NCBI GenBank assembly: GCA_002394185.1
Contig: DGTB01000163.1
Coordinates: forward strand, 702-15,119
DNA length: 14,418 nucleotides
Origin: Bacteroidales bacterium UBA4347
Lineage (GTDB): Bacteria > Bacteroidota > Bacteroidia > Bacteroidales > P3
Direction of reading: 5' to 3'
Position 1 is the first letter of the stretch, and every line of letters starts with the position of its first letter. The notes beneath the pieces are model-generated. The model saw only the letters and a program-made list of their open reading frames with translations, did not search any database and was not told the DNA's origin. The translations under genes were made by a program, and so were the position numbers. Shown piece after piece: positions 1-7,857 of this stretch.

Positions 1-268
1 CGAAGAACAGTAAGTTCGGCTTAATCCCCGCGCAAGGCGCAGGGACGGGACATCTCCCAGCCGCCCCGACCGTCGGCTGCTGACCAGGAGGTGCTCATAA
101 AGACGGGATAGCCTGCACGACGTCTCTACCTGCGGGCGAAATTTTAGAGACTACGGGTGGCCTTGGGTGCCGATGTCCGGAGCCGCCCCGACAACCAACC
201 ACCGGATAAGCATGTAGAAAGCAGATTTGTTACTTGTCTGGACGGCGGTTCGAGTCCGCCCAGCTCCA
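1..268 (+). ncRNA. ssrA: tmRNA (transfer-messenger RNA), 3' portion, cut by window start
   Basis: This RNA rescues stalled ribosomes by acting first as alanyl-tRNA and then as a short mRNA encoding a degradation tag. The window opens just after the tag's stop codon: the first bases (cgaagaacagtaag, then ggcttaatcc) resemble the stretch that follows the tag reading frame in Bacteroides tmRNA. The pseudoknot region follows, with the conserved GGGACATC-like segment near 47-54. The 3' tRNA-like domain is clear: 'ataagcatgtagaaagc' at about 206-222, then a T-arm with GGTTCGAGTCC near 247-257, then the acceptor strand CAGCTCC (261-267) and discriminator A268. The next bases are CAG rather than CCA, so CCA would have to be added after transcription. 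The tag sequence and 5' tRNA half lie outside the window. Confidence 0.92.
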
Positions 269-278
269 CAGAAGAAGA

Positions 279-300
279 GGTCCACCGGGACCCCTTTTTG
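279..300 (+). terminator. Rho-independent terminator of the tmRNA gene
   Basis: A 5-bp G/C-rich stem, GGTCC (279-283) with GGACC (288-292), closes a 4-base loop and is followed by CC and a run of five T (295-299). It sits about 10 bases after the mature tmRNA 3' end, which is where an intrinsic terminator is expected. The stem is short but G/C-rich. Confidence 0.6.
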
Positions 301-395
301 TTTCATTGGCCATGCAAAAATACGGATTTTCTTCCTCGATTCATAGATAGTTACATTTTCAAGTCGCACTCTCAGAAAAAAAGTTGCGATTCTAT

Positions 396-426
396 TTTGC
401 AGAACGGACAAAAATGCGTATCTTTG
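396..426 (+). promoter_or_regulatory. Bacteroidetes-type promoter for the nucleotidyltransferase gene
   Basis: TTTG at 396-399 (-33 element) and TATCTTTG at 419-426 (-7 element, consensus TAnnTTTG) are separated by 19 bases, the usual spacing for the Bacteroidota primary sigma factor. The start codon follows 31 bases after the -7 element, giving a short leader. The rest of the 269-457 gap is A/T-rich and holds nothing else I can recognise. Confidence 0.7.
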
Positions 427-457
427 CATTTCATTTTGGATTGGAATTGCAAACAAC

Positions 458-1147
458 ATGGAAGGATTCATACTTGCGGCAGGACTGGGGACACGGCTGA
501 GGCCGCTGACAAACGACAGGCCGAAGGCACTGGTGGAAATCGACGGCGTGACATTGCTCGAGATGGCCATCCACAGGCTGGAGGAGGCCGGGATTGAGCA
601 CATCGTGGTCAACGTGCACCACTTCGGCGAGAAGGTGATCGACTTCATCGGCTCGCGCCGGTGGCAGGCCCGCATCGACATCAGCGATGAGCGGCAGCTG
701 CTGCTGGACACCGGCGGGGGGCTGAAGAAGGCGGCGCCGCTGTTCTCCGGGAAGGAGGATGTGCTGGTGCACAATGTGGACATACTGTCGGAGATAGACC
801 TGCGCGACGTGGCACGGCGGCACCGCGAGGAGGGCAACCTGGTGACCCTCTGCGTGAGCCAGCGCGCCACCAAACGCCTGTTGCGCTTCGACGATAAAGG
901 ACATCTCGCCGGACGCACAGATGCCGACGACCCCGGCGGACTGGCCTTCAGCGGCATCAGCGTGGTGTCGCCGGAACTGTTTCCGCTGCTGCCGGAGGCG
1001 GACCACCCCTACCCCATCATCGACGAATACATACGCCTGTCGGCCGAAGGCAACGGCATAGGCTGCTACCGCCACAGCGCCGAGCACTGGCTCGACGTGG
1101 GCAAACCCGAAACCCTTGAAAAAGCAAGACTATGGAGACATTCCTGA
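458..1147 (+). CDS. Sugar-phosphate nucleotidyltransferase (NTP_transferase family, MurU/mannose-1-P guanylyltransferase-like)
   Basis: A 229-residue enzyme expected to transfer a nucleotide from an NTP to a sugar-1-phosphate, making an activated sugar in the cytoplasm. The signature loop GLGTRLRP at residues 9-16, followed by RPKAL at 22-26, binds the NTP. LDTGGGLKKA (83-92), the metal-site motif HNVDI (105-109), FSGISVV (164-170) and WLDVGKPETL (211-220) are the other family blocks. The length fits the short single-domain members (MurU, MurNAc-1-P uridylyltransferase) and lacks the C-terminal hexapeptide domain of GlmU/GlgC types. Substrate cannot be read from sequence: MurU-like cell-wall recycling is possible, but no AmgK-type kinase is visible next to it. 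It is the first gene after the promoter at 396-426, and its last 16 bases overlap the start of the nuclease gene, which suggests co-translation. Confidence 0.85.
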   Translation: MEGFILAAGLGTRLRPLTNDRPKALVEIDGVTLLEMAIHRLEEAGIEHIVVNVHHFGEKVIDFIGSRRWQARIDISDERQLLLDTGGGLKKAAPLFSGKEDVLVHNVDILSEIDLRDVARRHREEGNLVTLCVSQRATKRLLRFDDKGHLAGRTDADDPGGLAFSGISVVSPELFPLLPEADHPYPIIDEYIRLSAEGNGIGCYRHSAEHWLDVGKPETLEKARLWRHS

Positions 1148-3939
1148 AAAAGATAGCACAGCGCATCGTCGCCGACCACCCCAAAGACACCGACCAGGTG
1201 CTGGTGGTGTTCAACAACAACCGTTCGAAGAGGTTCTTCCTCAAGCAGTTCGACACCTTCGGGCAGGCCACCTTCCTGCCACAGGTGACGGCCATCGACG
1301 AGATGATCAAGCAGCTGAGCGGACTGGAGATTGTGCAGAACGAGTTTCTGCTCTTCGAGCTGTACAATATACACAAGCAGATAGGCGGACCGGAAAGGAA
1401 GTACCAGACCTTCGAGGACTTCATTTCGTTCGGCGAGCTGATGATGGGCGACTTTTCGGAGATAGACCAGTACATGGTCGACGCGCGGAGAATCTTCTAC
1501 AACGTCTACGAGCTGAAACACATAGGCGAATGGGACATCAGCGGCAAGCCGCTGACGGAGTTCCAGCGGCACTATCTGGAGTTCTACCGTTCGCTGTACC
1601 AATACTATGTGAAACTGCGCAAGAAGTTGCTGGAGGACAAGAAAGCCTACAGCGGCATGGCCTACCGCAAGGTGGCGGAGGAGATTGGCACCCTGGCGGA
1701 CGACTGTCCCTACAGCGGCATCTACTTCATCGGTTTCAACGCCCTGTCGCGCTGCGAGGAGCGAATCATCGGCGAATATGTGCGCCGCGGCATAGGCCAC
1801 CTGCTGGCTGACAACGACATCTACTACCTGGAGCCCGACCAGGTGGGCGAGGCCGGATACTTCCTCAACAAGCACATGCAGGATTTCCCCGAGCTGAAGC
1901 CCGAGGGGCCGTCATGCTTCGAGCACAAGCCAAAACACATCACCATCGTGGACTGCCCGGAGAACATACTGCAATGCAAATACGCCGGACAGCTGCTCTC
2001 CACCCACACGGAATGGCTCAGCCCCAAAGAGGCCGAGAGCACCGCCCTGGTGCTGGCCGACGAGAAACTGCTCATTCCCACCCTCAACGCCCTGCCCGAC
2101 CTGGACAGGAAATACAACGTCAACATCACCATGGGCTATGCTTACGCCGACAGCATGGTGCATGCGCTGATGACAAAGGTGTTCTCGCTCTACCGCCAGC
2201 ACAGCGCACGCGGATACTACCACAGCGACATCGTGGAGGTGCTGGCCGACCGTTCGGTGAGCATGCTGCTGGAGAGTCCAGGCCTGCGGCGCAAGGTGGA
2301 GTACCTGATGCGCAAGGAGAACCACATACGCTGCAACCACGACGAAATCATGTCGCTGCTGCAGCGCACCGACGCCAAGAACCTCGAACGTGCCGACTAC
2401 CTCTTCCCCGACACCCCCCCCACCCCCGAGGGATGCCTGGCCTTGCTACGCCGGCTGGCCACCGCTATCGTCGGCAACGACCTGCTGGAGAGCAACCCCA
2501 AGGAGAAGCAGTGCCTGGGCAGCCTGGCCGAAATACTGGACAACCTGGAGGAGCTGCTCAGCACCTACCCCGACACCGTGGCCAACATCGACACATTGGA
2601 AAAGATTTACAACCGTATCGCCACGCGCCATAGCATCTCGCTCATCGGCGAGCCGCTGATGGGCTTGCAGATACTGGGCATGCTGGAGACCCGAAACCTC
2701 GACTTCAAGCGTGTCATCCTCCTCTCCACCAACGAGGGCATTCTGCCCGGCGGACGCGGCGGCAACACCCTTATACCGCTCTTCCTCAAGAGTGAGGCCG
2801 GCTTGCCCACCTACGTGGAGAAAGACAATGTCTACGCCTACCACTTCTACCGCTTGCTGCAGCGAGCCGAGGACATCTACCTGCTCTACAGCTCGGAGAG
2901 CGAGGCCATGGGCAAAGGCGAGGCCAGCCGGTTCATCAAGCAGGTGGAATGCGAGTTGGCGCCGAAGTTCGGCATCGAGGTGGACCACATCTCCGTCAAA
3001 GCCGATACCCAATTGGCCAGTGCACAAGCCACAGCGGCCGTAGAGAAAAACGAGGCCCTCATGCAACGGCTGGCGGAGATGGGCCAGAGCGGCCTGTCAC
3101 CCACAAGCTTCTGCGACTACATCGACTGTCCGCAGAAATACTACTACACACGCGTGCTGAAAGTGGACGAGAATGAGAACATTGATGAAGACCTCAATGC
3201 CTCACAGCTGGGCAGTTGTATCCACGCCGTGTTGGAGAAAGTCTACGGAGTCCATCTGAACCAGCCGCTGAAAGCGCAGGTGATGGACGAGGCGTTGAAA
3301 GAGCTGCCCCAATTGATGGAAAAAGCTTTCCAAGAAGCCTATTCCGGAGGACGCAACACCGAAGGGCGGAACCGTTTTCTCTACTCGGTAGCGGAATCGC
3401 AACTGAAACATATCTTCCAACAGGAGAAAGCACGTTTAGAACGTGGCGAACGGCTGATTGTGAAAGGTGTGGAAGAGAAGATTGAAGGTTATGCCATCAC
3501 TCCGGAAGTGAACCTCAAAGGCACCATCGACCGTGTGGACGAACTGGAGGGATGCCTGCGTATCATAGACTACAAGACCGGTCGCCTGGACAAAGAGGAA
3601 ATCACCTACGACGAAGAGAAAGAGTCTATGCCGGGCAAATGGCTGCAGCTGATGTGGTATGCCCTGCTCTACTGCCGCATACACCATCCTGCCACTATGG
3701 TGAAATCGGGCATCTACCCCTTGCGCAACCTTCGATCGGACGTAAAGATGGCCACCTGGCACACCGGCGACGACAACTCACCCGAAGCTGTAACCCCCGA
3801 AAAACTGGACCGTTTTGAGGAGCTGCTCCGCGAGAAAGTGGAGGAACTAATGAACCGCGACATACCCTTCATTGCCACCCCTTCAGACAAAGCCTGCCGA
3901 TACTGCCCAGCAAAGACATTCTGCTCATCTGCCAAGTGA
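1132..3939 (+). CDS. AddB/RecB-like PD-(D/E)XK exonuclease with Fe-S cluster
   Basis: A 935-residue protein of the AddB-like family that, with an AddA/UvrD-type helicase, would process double-strand DNA ends for recombination. The C-terminal third carries the nuclease: LGSCIHAVLE (from G694, H698), GTIDRVDEL with D800, and IIDYKTG with D813 and K815, matching the H...D...DxK pattern of RecB-family nucleases. Four cysteines frame it: C666 in a CPQKYYY block, then C922, C925 and C931 (C-X2-C-X5-C), the arrangement that holds the 4Fe-4S cluster in AddB. The N-terminal region is helicase-like by position, but the first 40 residues (VVFNNNRSKRFF at about 10-21) lack a Walker A GxxxxGK[ST], so it is probably not an active ATPase. 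The AddA-type partner is not in the window. The start codon ATG lies inside the preceding gene. Confidence 0.85.
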   Translation: METFLKKIAQRIVADHPKDTDQVLVVFNNNRSKRFFLKQFDTFGQATFLPQVTAIDEMIKQLSGLEIVQNEFLLFELYNIHKQIGGPERKYQTFEDFISFGELMMGDFSEIDQYMVDARRIFYNVYELKHIGEWDISGKPLTEFQRHYLEFYRSLYQYYVKLRKKLLEDKKAYSGMAYRKVAEEIGTLADDCPYSGIYFIGFNALSRCEERIIGEYVRRGIGHLLADNDIYYLEPDQVGEAGYFLNKHMQDFPELKPEGPSCFEHKPKHITIVDCPENILQCKYAGQLLSTHTEWLSPKEAESTALVLADEKLLIPTLNALPDLDRKYNVNITMGYAYADSMVHALMTKVFSLYRQHSARGYYHSDIVEVLADRSVSMLLESPGLRRKVEYLMRKENHIRCNHDEIMSLLQRTDAKNLERADYLFPDTPPTPEGCLALLRRLATAIVGNDLLESNPKEKQCLGSLAEILDNLEELLSTYPDTVANIDTLEKIYNRIATRHSISLIGEPLMGLQILGMLETRNLDFKRVILLSTNEGILPGGRGGNTLIPLFLKSEAGLPTYVEKDNVYAYHFYRLLQRAEDIYLLYSSESEAMGKGEASRFIKQVECELAPKFGIEVDHISVKADTQLASAQATAAVEKNEALMQRLAEMGQSGLSPTSFCDYIDCPQKYYYTRVLKVDENENIDEDLNASQLGSCIHAVLEKVYGVHLNQPLKAQVMDEALKELPQLMEKAFQEAYSGGRNTEGRNRFLYSVAESQLKHIFQQEKARLERGERLIVKGVEEKIEGYAITPEVNLKGTIDRVDELEGCLRIIDYKTGRLDKEEITYDEEKESMPGKWLQLMWYALLYCRIHHPATMVKSGIYPLRNLRSDVKMATWHTGDDNSPEAVTPEKLDRFEELLREKVEELMNRDIPFIATPSDKACRYCPAKTFCSSAK

Positions 3940-3967
3940 TTTTTCACTCCCGTAAAGGCATAAAATG

Positions 3968-3999
3968 GTATTTTTTTTCTCCAATCAAAAAAAAAATAC
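3968..3999. repeat. Perfect 11-bp A/T-rich inverted repeat
   Basis: GTATTTTTTTT (3968-3978) is the exact reverse complement of AAAAAAAATAC (3989-3999), with a 10-base spacer (ctccaatcaa). It fills the gap after the nuclease gene and overlaps the promoter of the next gene. It could be an UP-like element, an operator, or part of the transcription end of the nuclease gene. The other candidate for that end is the weak 5-bp hairpin AGTGA/TCACT at 3935-3948, which overlaps the stop codon. Confidence 0.5.
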
Positions 4000-4007
4000 T
4001 ATATTTG
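3977..4007 (+). promoter_or_regulatory. Probable promoter of the lipoprotein-pssA-queA-comF operon
   Basis: TATATTTG at 4000-4007 is a full match to the Bacteroidota -7 consensus TAnnTTTG. The -33 element at the expected distance is only T-rich (TTCT at 3977-3980 at the end of a T8 run), so the match is half-complete. The start codon at 4094 would leave a leader of about 80 bases, which contains the hairpin listed at 4021-4057. Confidence 0.55.
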
Positions 4008-4020
4008 CAAGTTAAACAAC

Positions 4021-4057
4021 AGGCACAAACCGACGGCCAAACACCGCCTATGTGCCT
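4021..4057 (+). promoter_or_regulatory. 5'-leader hairpin ahead of the TPR lipoprotein gene
   Basis: AGGCACA (4021-4027) pairs perfectly with TGTGCCT (4051-4057), and GGC/GCC (4035-4037 with 4046-4048) can pair within the loop. It lies between the predicted transcription start and the start codon at 4094. An upstream in-frame ATG at 4052 falls inside the 3' arm, which argues against using that ATG. No known riboswitch family is recognised. Confidence 0.35.
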
Positions 4058-4093
4058 AACAAACATGTATATAAACTAAAGATAAATATAAAA

Positions 4094-5920
4094 ATGAGAA
4101 GAACATTTTTTGTCCTCATGCTTGCTTCGGTGCTGCTCACCGGCTGCAACGGATTGTCCAAAATGAAATCAAGCAGCAACAAAGTGCGCTACCAAGCCAA
4201 CCCCAACCCCGTGGAAACCATGGACGACAAAGTCGTGGTGAAATTCACGGGCCAGATTCCCGAAAAATACTTCGACAAAGGCTGCGCTGTGTTCCTGCAG
4301 CCCGTCTTCTCGTGGGAAGGCGGCGACATACCGCTGGAGCCTATCACCCTTAAAGGCGAGAAGGTAGACGGCGACGGCACCATCATCAACTATGCCAAGG
4401 GCGGCCGCTTCACCTATAGCGACATGTTCGACTTCAAACCCGGCATGGAGACCGGCCGCGTCACCCTGACGCCCGTGGGCTACAAAGCCGGCCACACCAA
4501 CGAGGACGCCCGCTTCATGGAGGATGTCATCCATACCAACGACGGCGTCGAGTTCGCCACTGTGCTCCTCTCCGACGGCGTCAACAACACCTCCTCGTGG
4601 GTCGACATCAAGGGCAACATCTCCATCGCCCCCATCAACTACAACAAGACCCAGGGCATCGTCGAGACCGCCGACATCTACTTCCTCAACGGCACCTCCA
4701 ACCTCGACTGGAACTTCGAGATGAACCGCAAGTTCGACACCTACAACACCTACCTCAACCTCAAACGCATCATGCTCGAGCAAGGCCTGCCCAAGCAGAT
4801 CAGCGTCACCGGCTGGGCCTCGCCCGAAGGCGAGGAAACCAACAACGTGGGAGTCTCCAAGAACCGTGCCGACGTTGCCACCGCCCTGCTCAACAAGATC
4901 CTCGACGAGGTGCTCACCGTCATGGCCAAACGCGCCAAGGTGAAACCCCAGGATGTGGAGTACTACAAATACCAGCAGCTGAAGAAACTCATCATCACCA
5001 ACCGTGCCGCCGGCGAGGACTGGGTGCACTTCGTGGTGATGGTCGAGGGTTCCGAGATACAGGACAAACACGCCATCATCAACATCGTCGAAACCCAGCA
5101 GAACGTGCTCAAACGCGAGCAGATGATCCGCAACATGGCCGAGACCTACGACGAGCTGAAGACCGAAATCTTCCCCAACCTGCGCCGTGCCCAGATAGCC
5201 CTCTACTACTCCGAAGCCCGCAAAACCGACCCCGAGCTCGCCAAACAGGCCTCCCTCAACCCCGCCAAACTCTCCTTCGACGAGCTGATGTATGCCGCCT
5301 ACATCAACTACAACTACGACACCAAACTCAAATACTACAAATGGGCCACCGAGAACCACTCCTCCGAGTGGGCCGCCTGGAACAACGCCGGCGCCGTGGC
5401 TTTCTACCTTGACTCCATCGACGAGGCCGAGCGCTATCTCAATGTGGCCCGCGACCTCAACCCCCACAACCCCGATGTGCTCAACAACACCGGCCTCCTC
5501 TTCCTGGCCAAGAAGGACTACGCCTTGGCCAAGTACTACTTCGAGGAAGCCCAGCGCCAAGGCAGTTCCGACGCCGAGGTGAACATCCCCATTCTCAACC
5601 TCAAGCGCGGCAACTACACCGAAGCCCAGAAGAGCCTCAAGGGCAACACCTGCACCTACAACCTGGCCTTCGCCCAGATGATGAACGACGAGACCGGCAC
5701 CGCCATCCGCACCCTCAACTGCTGCCTCGACCAGAACGCCGATGTCAACTACCTCCGTGCCGTCTGCTACGCCCGCCTTGGCGACAAGACCAACTGCCTC
5801 AAGAACCTCAAGGCCTCCATCGACGACAAGTACGACTACAAGCGCAAAGCCATGGTCGACACCGAGTTCCGCGAGTACTGGGACGATCCCGAATTCAAAC
5901 TTATCGTGAAACTCTGGTAG
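4094..5920 (+). CDS. Lipoprotein with OmpA-like region and C-terminal TPR repeats
   Basis: A 608-residue predicted lipoprotein of unknown exact role at the cell envelope. The start at 4094 is chosen because it gives a compact lipoprotein signal (MRRTFFVLMLASVLLTGC) with lipobox LTGC and the acylated cysteine at residue 18; the upstream in-frame ATG at 4052 would put 14 charged residues in front. Residues about 30-180 are beta-rich and unidentified. Residues about 180-290, with the block ITGWASPEGEE-like at 235-245 and SKNRAD after it, resemble the OmpA C-terminal peptidoglycan-binding fold. Residues about 415-545 hold TPR units (NNAGAVAFYLDSIDEAERYL and VLNNTGLLFLAKKDYALAKY). The combination suggests an envelope scaffold touching peptidoglycan. 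It leads an operon: pssA starts 4 bases after its stop. Codon choice is strongly C-ending, which produces long spurious open frames on the other strand. Confidence 0.8.
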   Translation: MRRTFFVLMLASVLLTGCNGLSKMKSSSNKVRYQANPNPVETMDDKVVVKFTGQIPEKYFDKGCAVFLQPVFSWEGGDIPLEPITLKGEKVDGDGTIINYAKGGRFTYSDMFDFKPGMETGRVTLTPVGYKAGHTNEDARFMEDVIHTNDGVEFATVLLSDGVNNTSSWVDIKGNISIAPINYNKTQGIVETADIYFLNGTSNLDWNFEMNRKFDTYNTYLNLKRIMLEQGLPKQISVTGWASPEGEETNNVGVSKNRADVATALLNKILDEVLTVMAKRAKVKPQDVEYYKYQQLKKLIITNRAAGEDWVHFVVMVEGSEIQDKHAIINIVETQQNVLKREQMIRNMAETYDELKTEIFPNLRRAQIALYYSEARKTDPELAKQASLNPAKLSFDELMYAAYINYNYDTKLKYYKWATENHSSEWAAWNNAGAVAFYLDSIDEAERYLNVARDLNPHNPDVLNNTGLLFLAKKDYALAKYYFEEAQRQGSSDAEVNIPILNLKRGNYTEAQKSLKGNTCTYNLAFAQMMNDETGTAIRTLNCCLDQNADVNYLRAVCYARLGDKTNCLKNLKASIDDKYDYKRKAMVDTEFREYWDDPEFKLIVKLW

Positions 5921-5924
5921 CCCA

Positions 5925-6647
5925 ATGATCAAGCGTCAGATTCCCAACCTCATCACCCTCGGCAATCTCTTCTGCGGTGTCGAGTCCATCTTCGCCGCGC
6001 TGGTGCAGAACGATGTCACGGCTGCCGCCTTGTGGATTTGTGCCGGCATCTTCCTCGACTTCTTCGACGGCATGGCGGCACGCCTGCTGAAAGTGCCCTC
6101 GGAGCTGGGCAAACAACTCGACTCGCTGGCCGACGTGGTCACCTCCGGTGTCGCCCCGGCCTTCATCATGTTCCGCCTTGTGGAAGAACCCATGAAGGCG
6201 CTCGTCCCCCTGTGGGGTGTCATCCTCATCATGATTCCTTTCCTGCTCATGCCGCTCTTCGCCGCCTACCGCCTGGCCAAGTTCAACATCGACACCCGCC
6301 AGAGCCATTCCTTCCTCGGCCTCCCCGTGCCCGCCAACGCACTCATCTGGGTCGGCATTGCCCTGGCAGGATTGGTCGCCAACAACCTGACCCTCGCCAT
6401 CGTACTGGCCGTCGCGGCCATGTTCACCAACATCCTCATGGTGTCCGAGATGCCCATGTTCTCTCTGAAGTTCAACTTCAAGGACATGTCGTGGAAGTCC
6501 AACTCCACCCAGTACATCTTCCTGGCCGGATGCATATTGCTGGCCGCCGTTGAGTCGATATTCTTCAAACCCAGCTGGGTGGTATTGTCGCTGATAATCT
6601 TATGGTATATCTTTATGTCATTGCTACAGAAGAAACATGCTGAGTGA
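5925..6647 (+). CDS. pssA: CDP-diacylglycerol-serine O-phosphatidyltransferase
   Basis: A 240-residue integral membrane enzyme that joins serine to CDP-diacylglycerol, giving phosphatidylserine, the precursor of phosphatidylethanolamine. The complete CDP-alcohol phosphatidyltransferase motif D-G-x2-A-R-x8-G-x3-D-x3-D is present as D48, G49, A52, R53, G62, D66 and D70. The N-terminus IPNLITLGNLFCG and several hydrophobic segments (about 20-45, 75-110, 130-165, 180-235) fit the family. The decarboxylase that usually follows in the pathway (psd) is not in this window. The gene sits 4 bases after the lipoprotein gene, and its last 11 bases overlap the start of queA, so the group is probably transcribed and translated together. 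Confidence 0.92.
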   Translation: MIKRQIPNLITLGNLFCGVESIFAALVQNDVTAAALWICAGIFLDFFDGMAARLLKVPSELGKQLDSLADVVTSGVAPAFIMFRLVEEPMKALVPLWGVILIMIPFLLMPLFAAYRLAKFNIDTRQSHSFLGLPVPANALIWVGIALAGLVANNLTLAIVLAVAAMFTNILMVSEMPMFSLKFNFKDMSWKSNSTQYIFLAGCILLAAVESIFFKPSWVVLSLIILWYIFMSLLQKKHAE

Positions 6648-7851
6648 CCTGAAGAACATCCGCATCGAGGATTACGACTACCCCTTGCCCGACGACCGCA
6701 TCGCCAAGTTCCCCATCGCACAACGCGACCACTCCAAGCTCCTCTGCCTCAAAGGAGGCGACCTCTCGGAGCACCACTTCTACGACCTGCCCGACCTCCT
6801 GCCGGAGAACACCCTGCTGGTCTTCAACGACACCAAGGTCATTCACGCCCGCCTCTTCTTCCAGAAGGAGACCGGTGCCATAATAGAGGTCTTTTGCCTT
6901 GAGCCCCACGGCATGGACGTCACCGCAGCGTTCGCCCAGCGCGAATGCTGCACCTGGACCTGCTTCATCGGCAACAACAAGAAATGGAAGAGCGGTACAC
7001 TCTGCGGAAAATGGAAAATGGACGGCAAAGCGTTTGAACTCACCGCCGAGCGAAAGGAAGCCGTGGGCAACGCCTGGATTGTGGACCTCCGCTGGACAGG
7101 CGGAGCCTCCTTCGCCGAGGTCATCGAAGCCGCCGGCGTCATTCCGCTGCCGCCATACCTCCACCGCGAGGCCGAAGCCAGCGACGCCACCCGCTACCAG
7201 ACCGTCTATGCCCACCACGACGGCTCCGTGGCCGCCCCTACGGCAGGTCTGCATTTCACGCCCGAGGTGTTCGAACGGCTGAAGGCCAAAGGTATCCAAA
7301 CCGAATACATCACCCTCCACGTCGGCGCCGGCACCTTCAAGCCCGTCAGCACCGACACCATCGGCGAGCACGAGATGCACGTGGAACCCGTCCACGTCAC
7401 CGCCGACAACCTGCAGCACCTTGTCGCCCACGCTCCGAACCCCGTCATAGCCGTGGGTACCACCACTGTGCGCACCCTCGAAAGCCTTTTCTGGTTCGGC
7501 GTGCAGCTGCACCACAACCCCACCCTCGACCACATGCATATCCGCCAGTGGGACCCCTACGAGCTCTCTGCCGACGGCATCTCCTTCGCCGAGGCCTACG
7601 ACAATATCCTACGCTGGATGGAACGCCGCGGCACCGACCGTCTTGACGGCGCCACGCAACTCATGATTGCCCCCGGATACAAATACCGTGTCATCAAGGG
7701 CCTCGTCACCAATTTCCACCAGCCCAAGAGCACCCTGTTGCTCCTTGTCTCCGCCCTCATCGGCGACCGCTGGCGCCAGTGCTACCGCTACGCCCTCGAC
7801 CACCAGTTCCGCTTCCTCAGCTATGGCGACAGCTGCTTTTTCCTCCCCTGA
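6637..7851 (+). CDS. queA: S-adenosylmethionine:tRNA ribosyltransferase-isomerase
   Basis: This enzyme moves the ribosyl part of S-adenosylmethionine onto preQ1 at position 34 of GUN tRNAs, forming epoxyqueuosine. Family blocks are present in order: DYDYPLPDDRIAKFP (12-26), VFNDTKV (62-68), AAPTAGLHFT (199-208), TLHVGAGTFKPV (about 226-237) and TNFHQPKST (358-366). At 404 residues it is longer than the E. coli enzyme (about 356). The extra length fits the long Bacteroidota subfamily, which often coexists with a shorter paralogue, so a somewhat different role is possible. It starts within the last codons of pssA and ends 6 bases before the comF-type gene. Confidence 0.9.
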   Translation: MLSDLKNIRIEDYDYPLPDDRIAKFPIAQRDHSKLLCLKGGDLSEHHFYDLPDLLPENTLLVFNDTKVIHARLFFQKETGAIIEVFCLEPHGMDVTAAFAQRECCTWTCFIGNNKKWKSGTLCGKWKMDGKAFELTAERKEAVGNAWIVDLRWTGGASFAEVIEAAGVIPLPPYLHREAEASDATRYQTVYAHHDGSVAAPTAGLHFTPEVFERLKAKGIQTEYITLHVGAGTFKPVSTDTIGEHEMHVEPVHVTADNLQHLVAHAPNPVIAVGTTTVRTLESLFWFGVQLHHNPTLDHMHIRQWDPYELSADGISFAEAYDNILRWMERRGTDRLDGATQLMIAPGYKYRVIKGLVTNFHQPKSTLLLLVSALIGDRWRQCYRYALDHQFRFLSYGDSCFFLP

Positions 7852-7857
7852 TGCCCG

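Noticed and set aside
151..957. Open frames on both strands across the tmRNA and the nucleotidyltransferase gene
   Set aside because: They cover the tmRNA and a gene with clear family motifs in another frame, and their products have no recognisable features.
4052..4093. Upstream ATG at 4052 as the lipoprotein start
   Set aside because: It adds 14 residues with several lysines before the lipoprotein signal, and it sits in the 3' arm of a leader hairpin.
4169..5932. A 587-codon open frame on the - strand opposite the lipoprotein gene
   Set aside because: It encodes a Val/Gly/Asp-rich low-complexity protein with no motif. It results from the strong C-ending codon bias of the real + strand gene, which has a lipobox, an OmpA-like block and TPRs.
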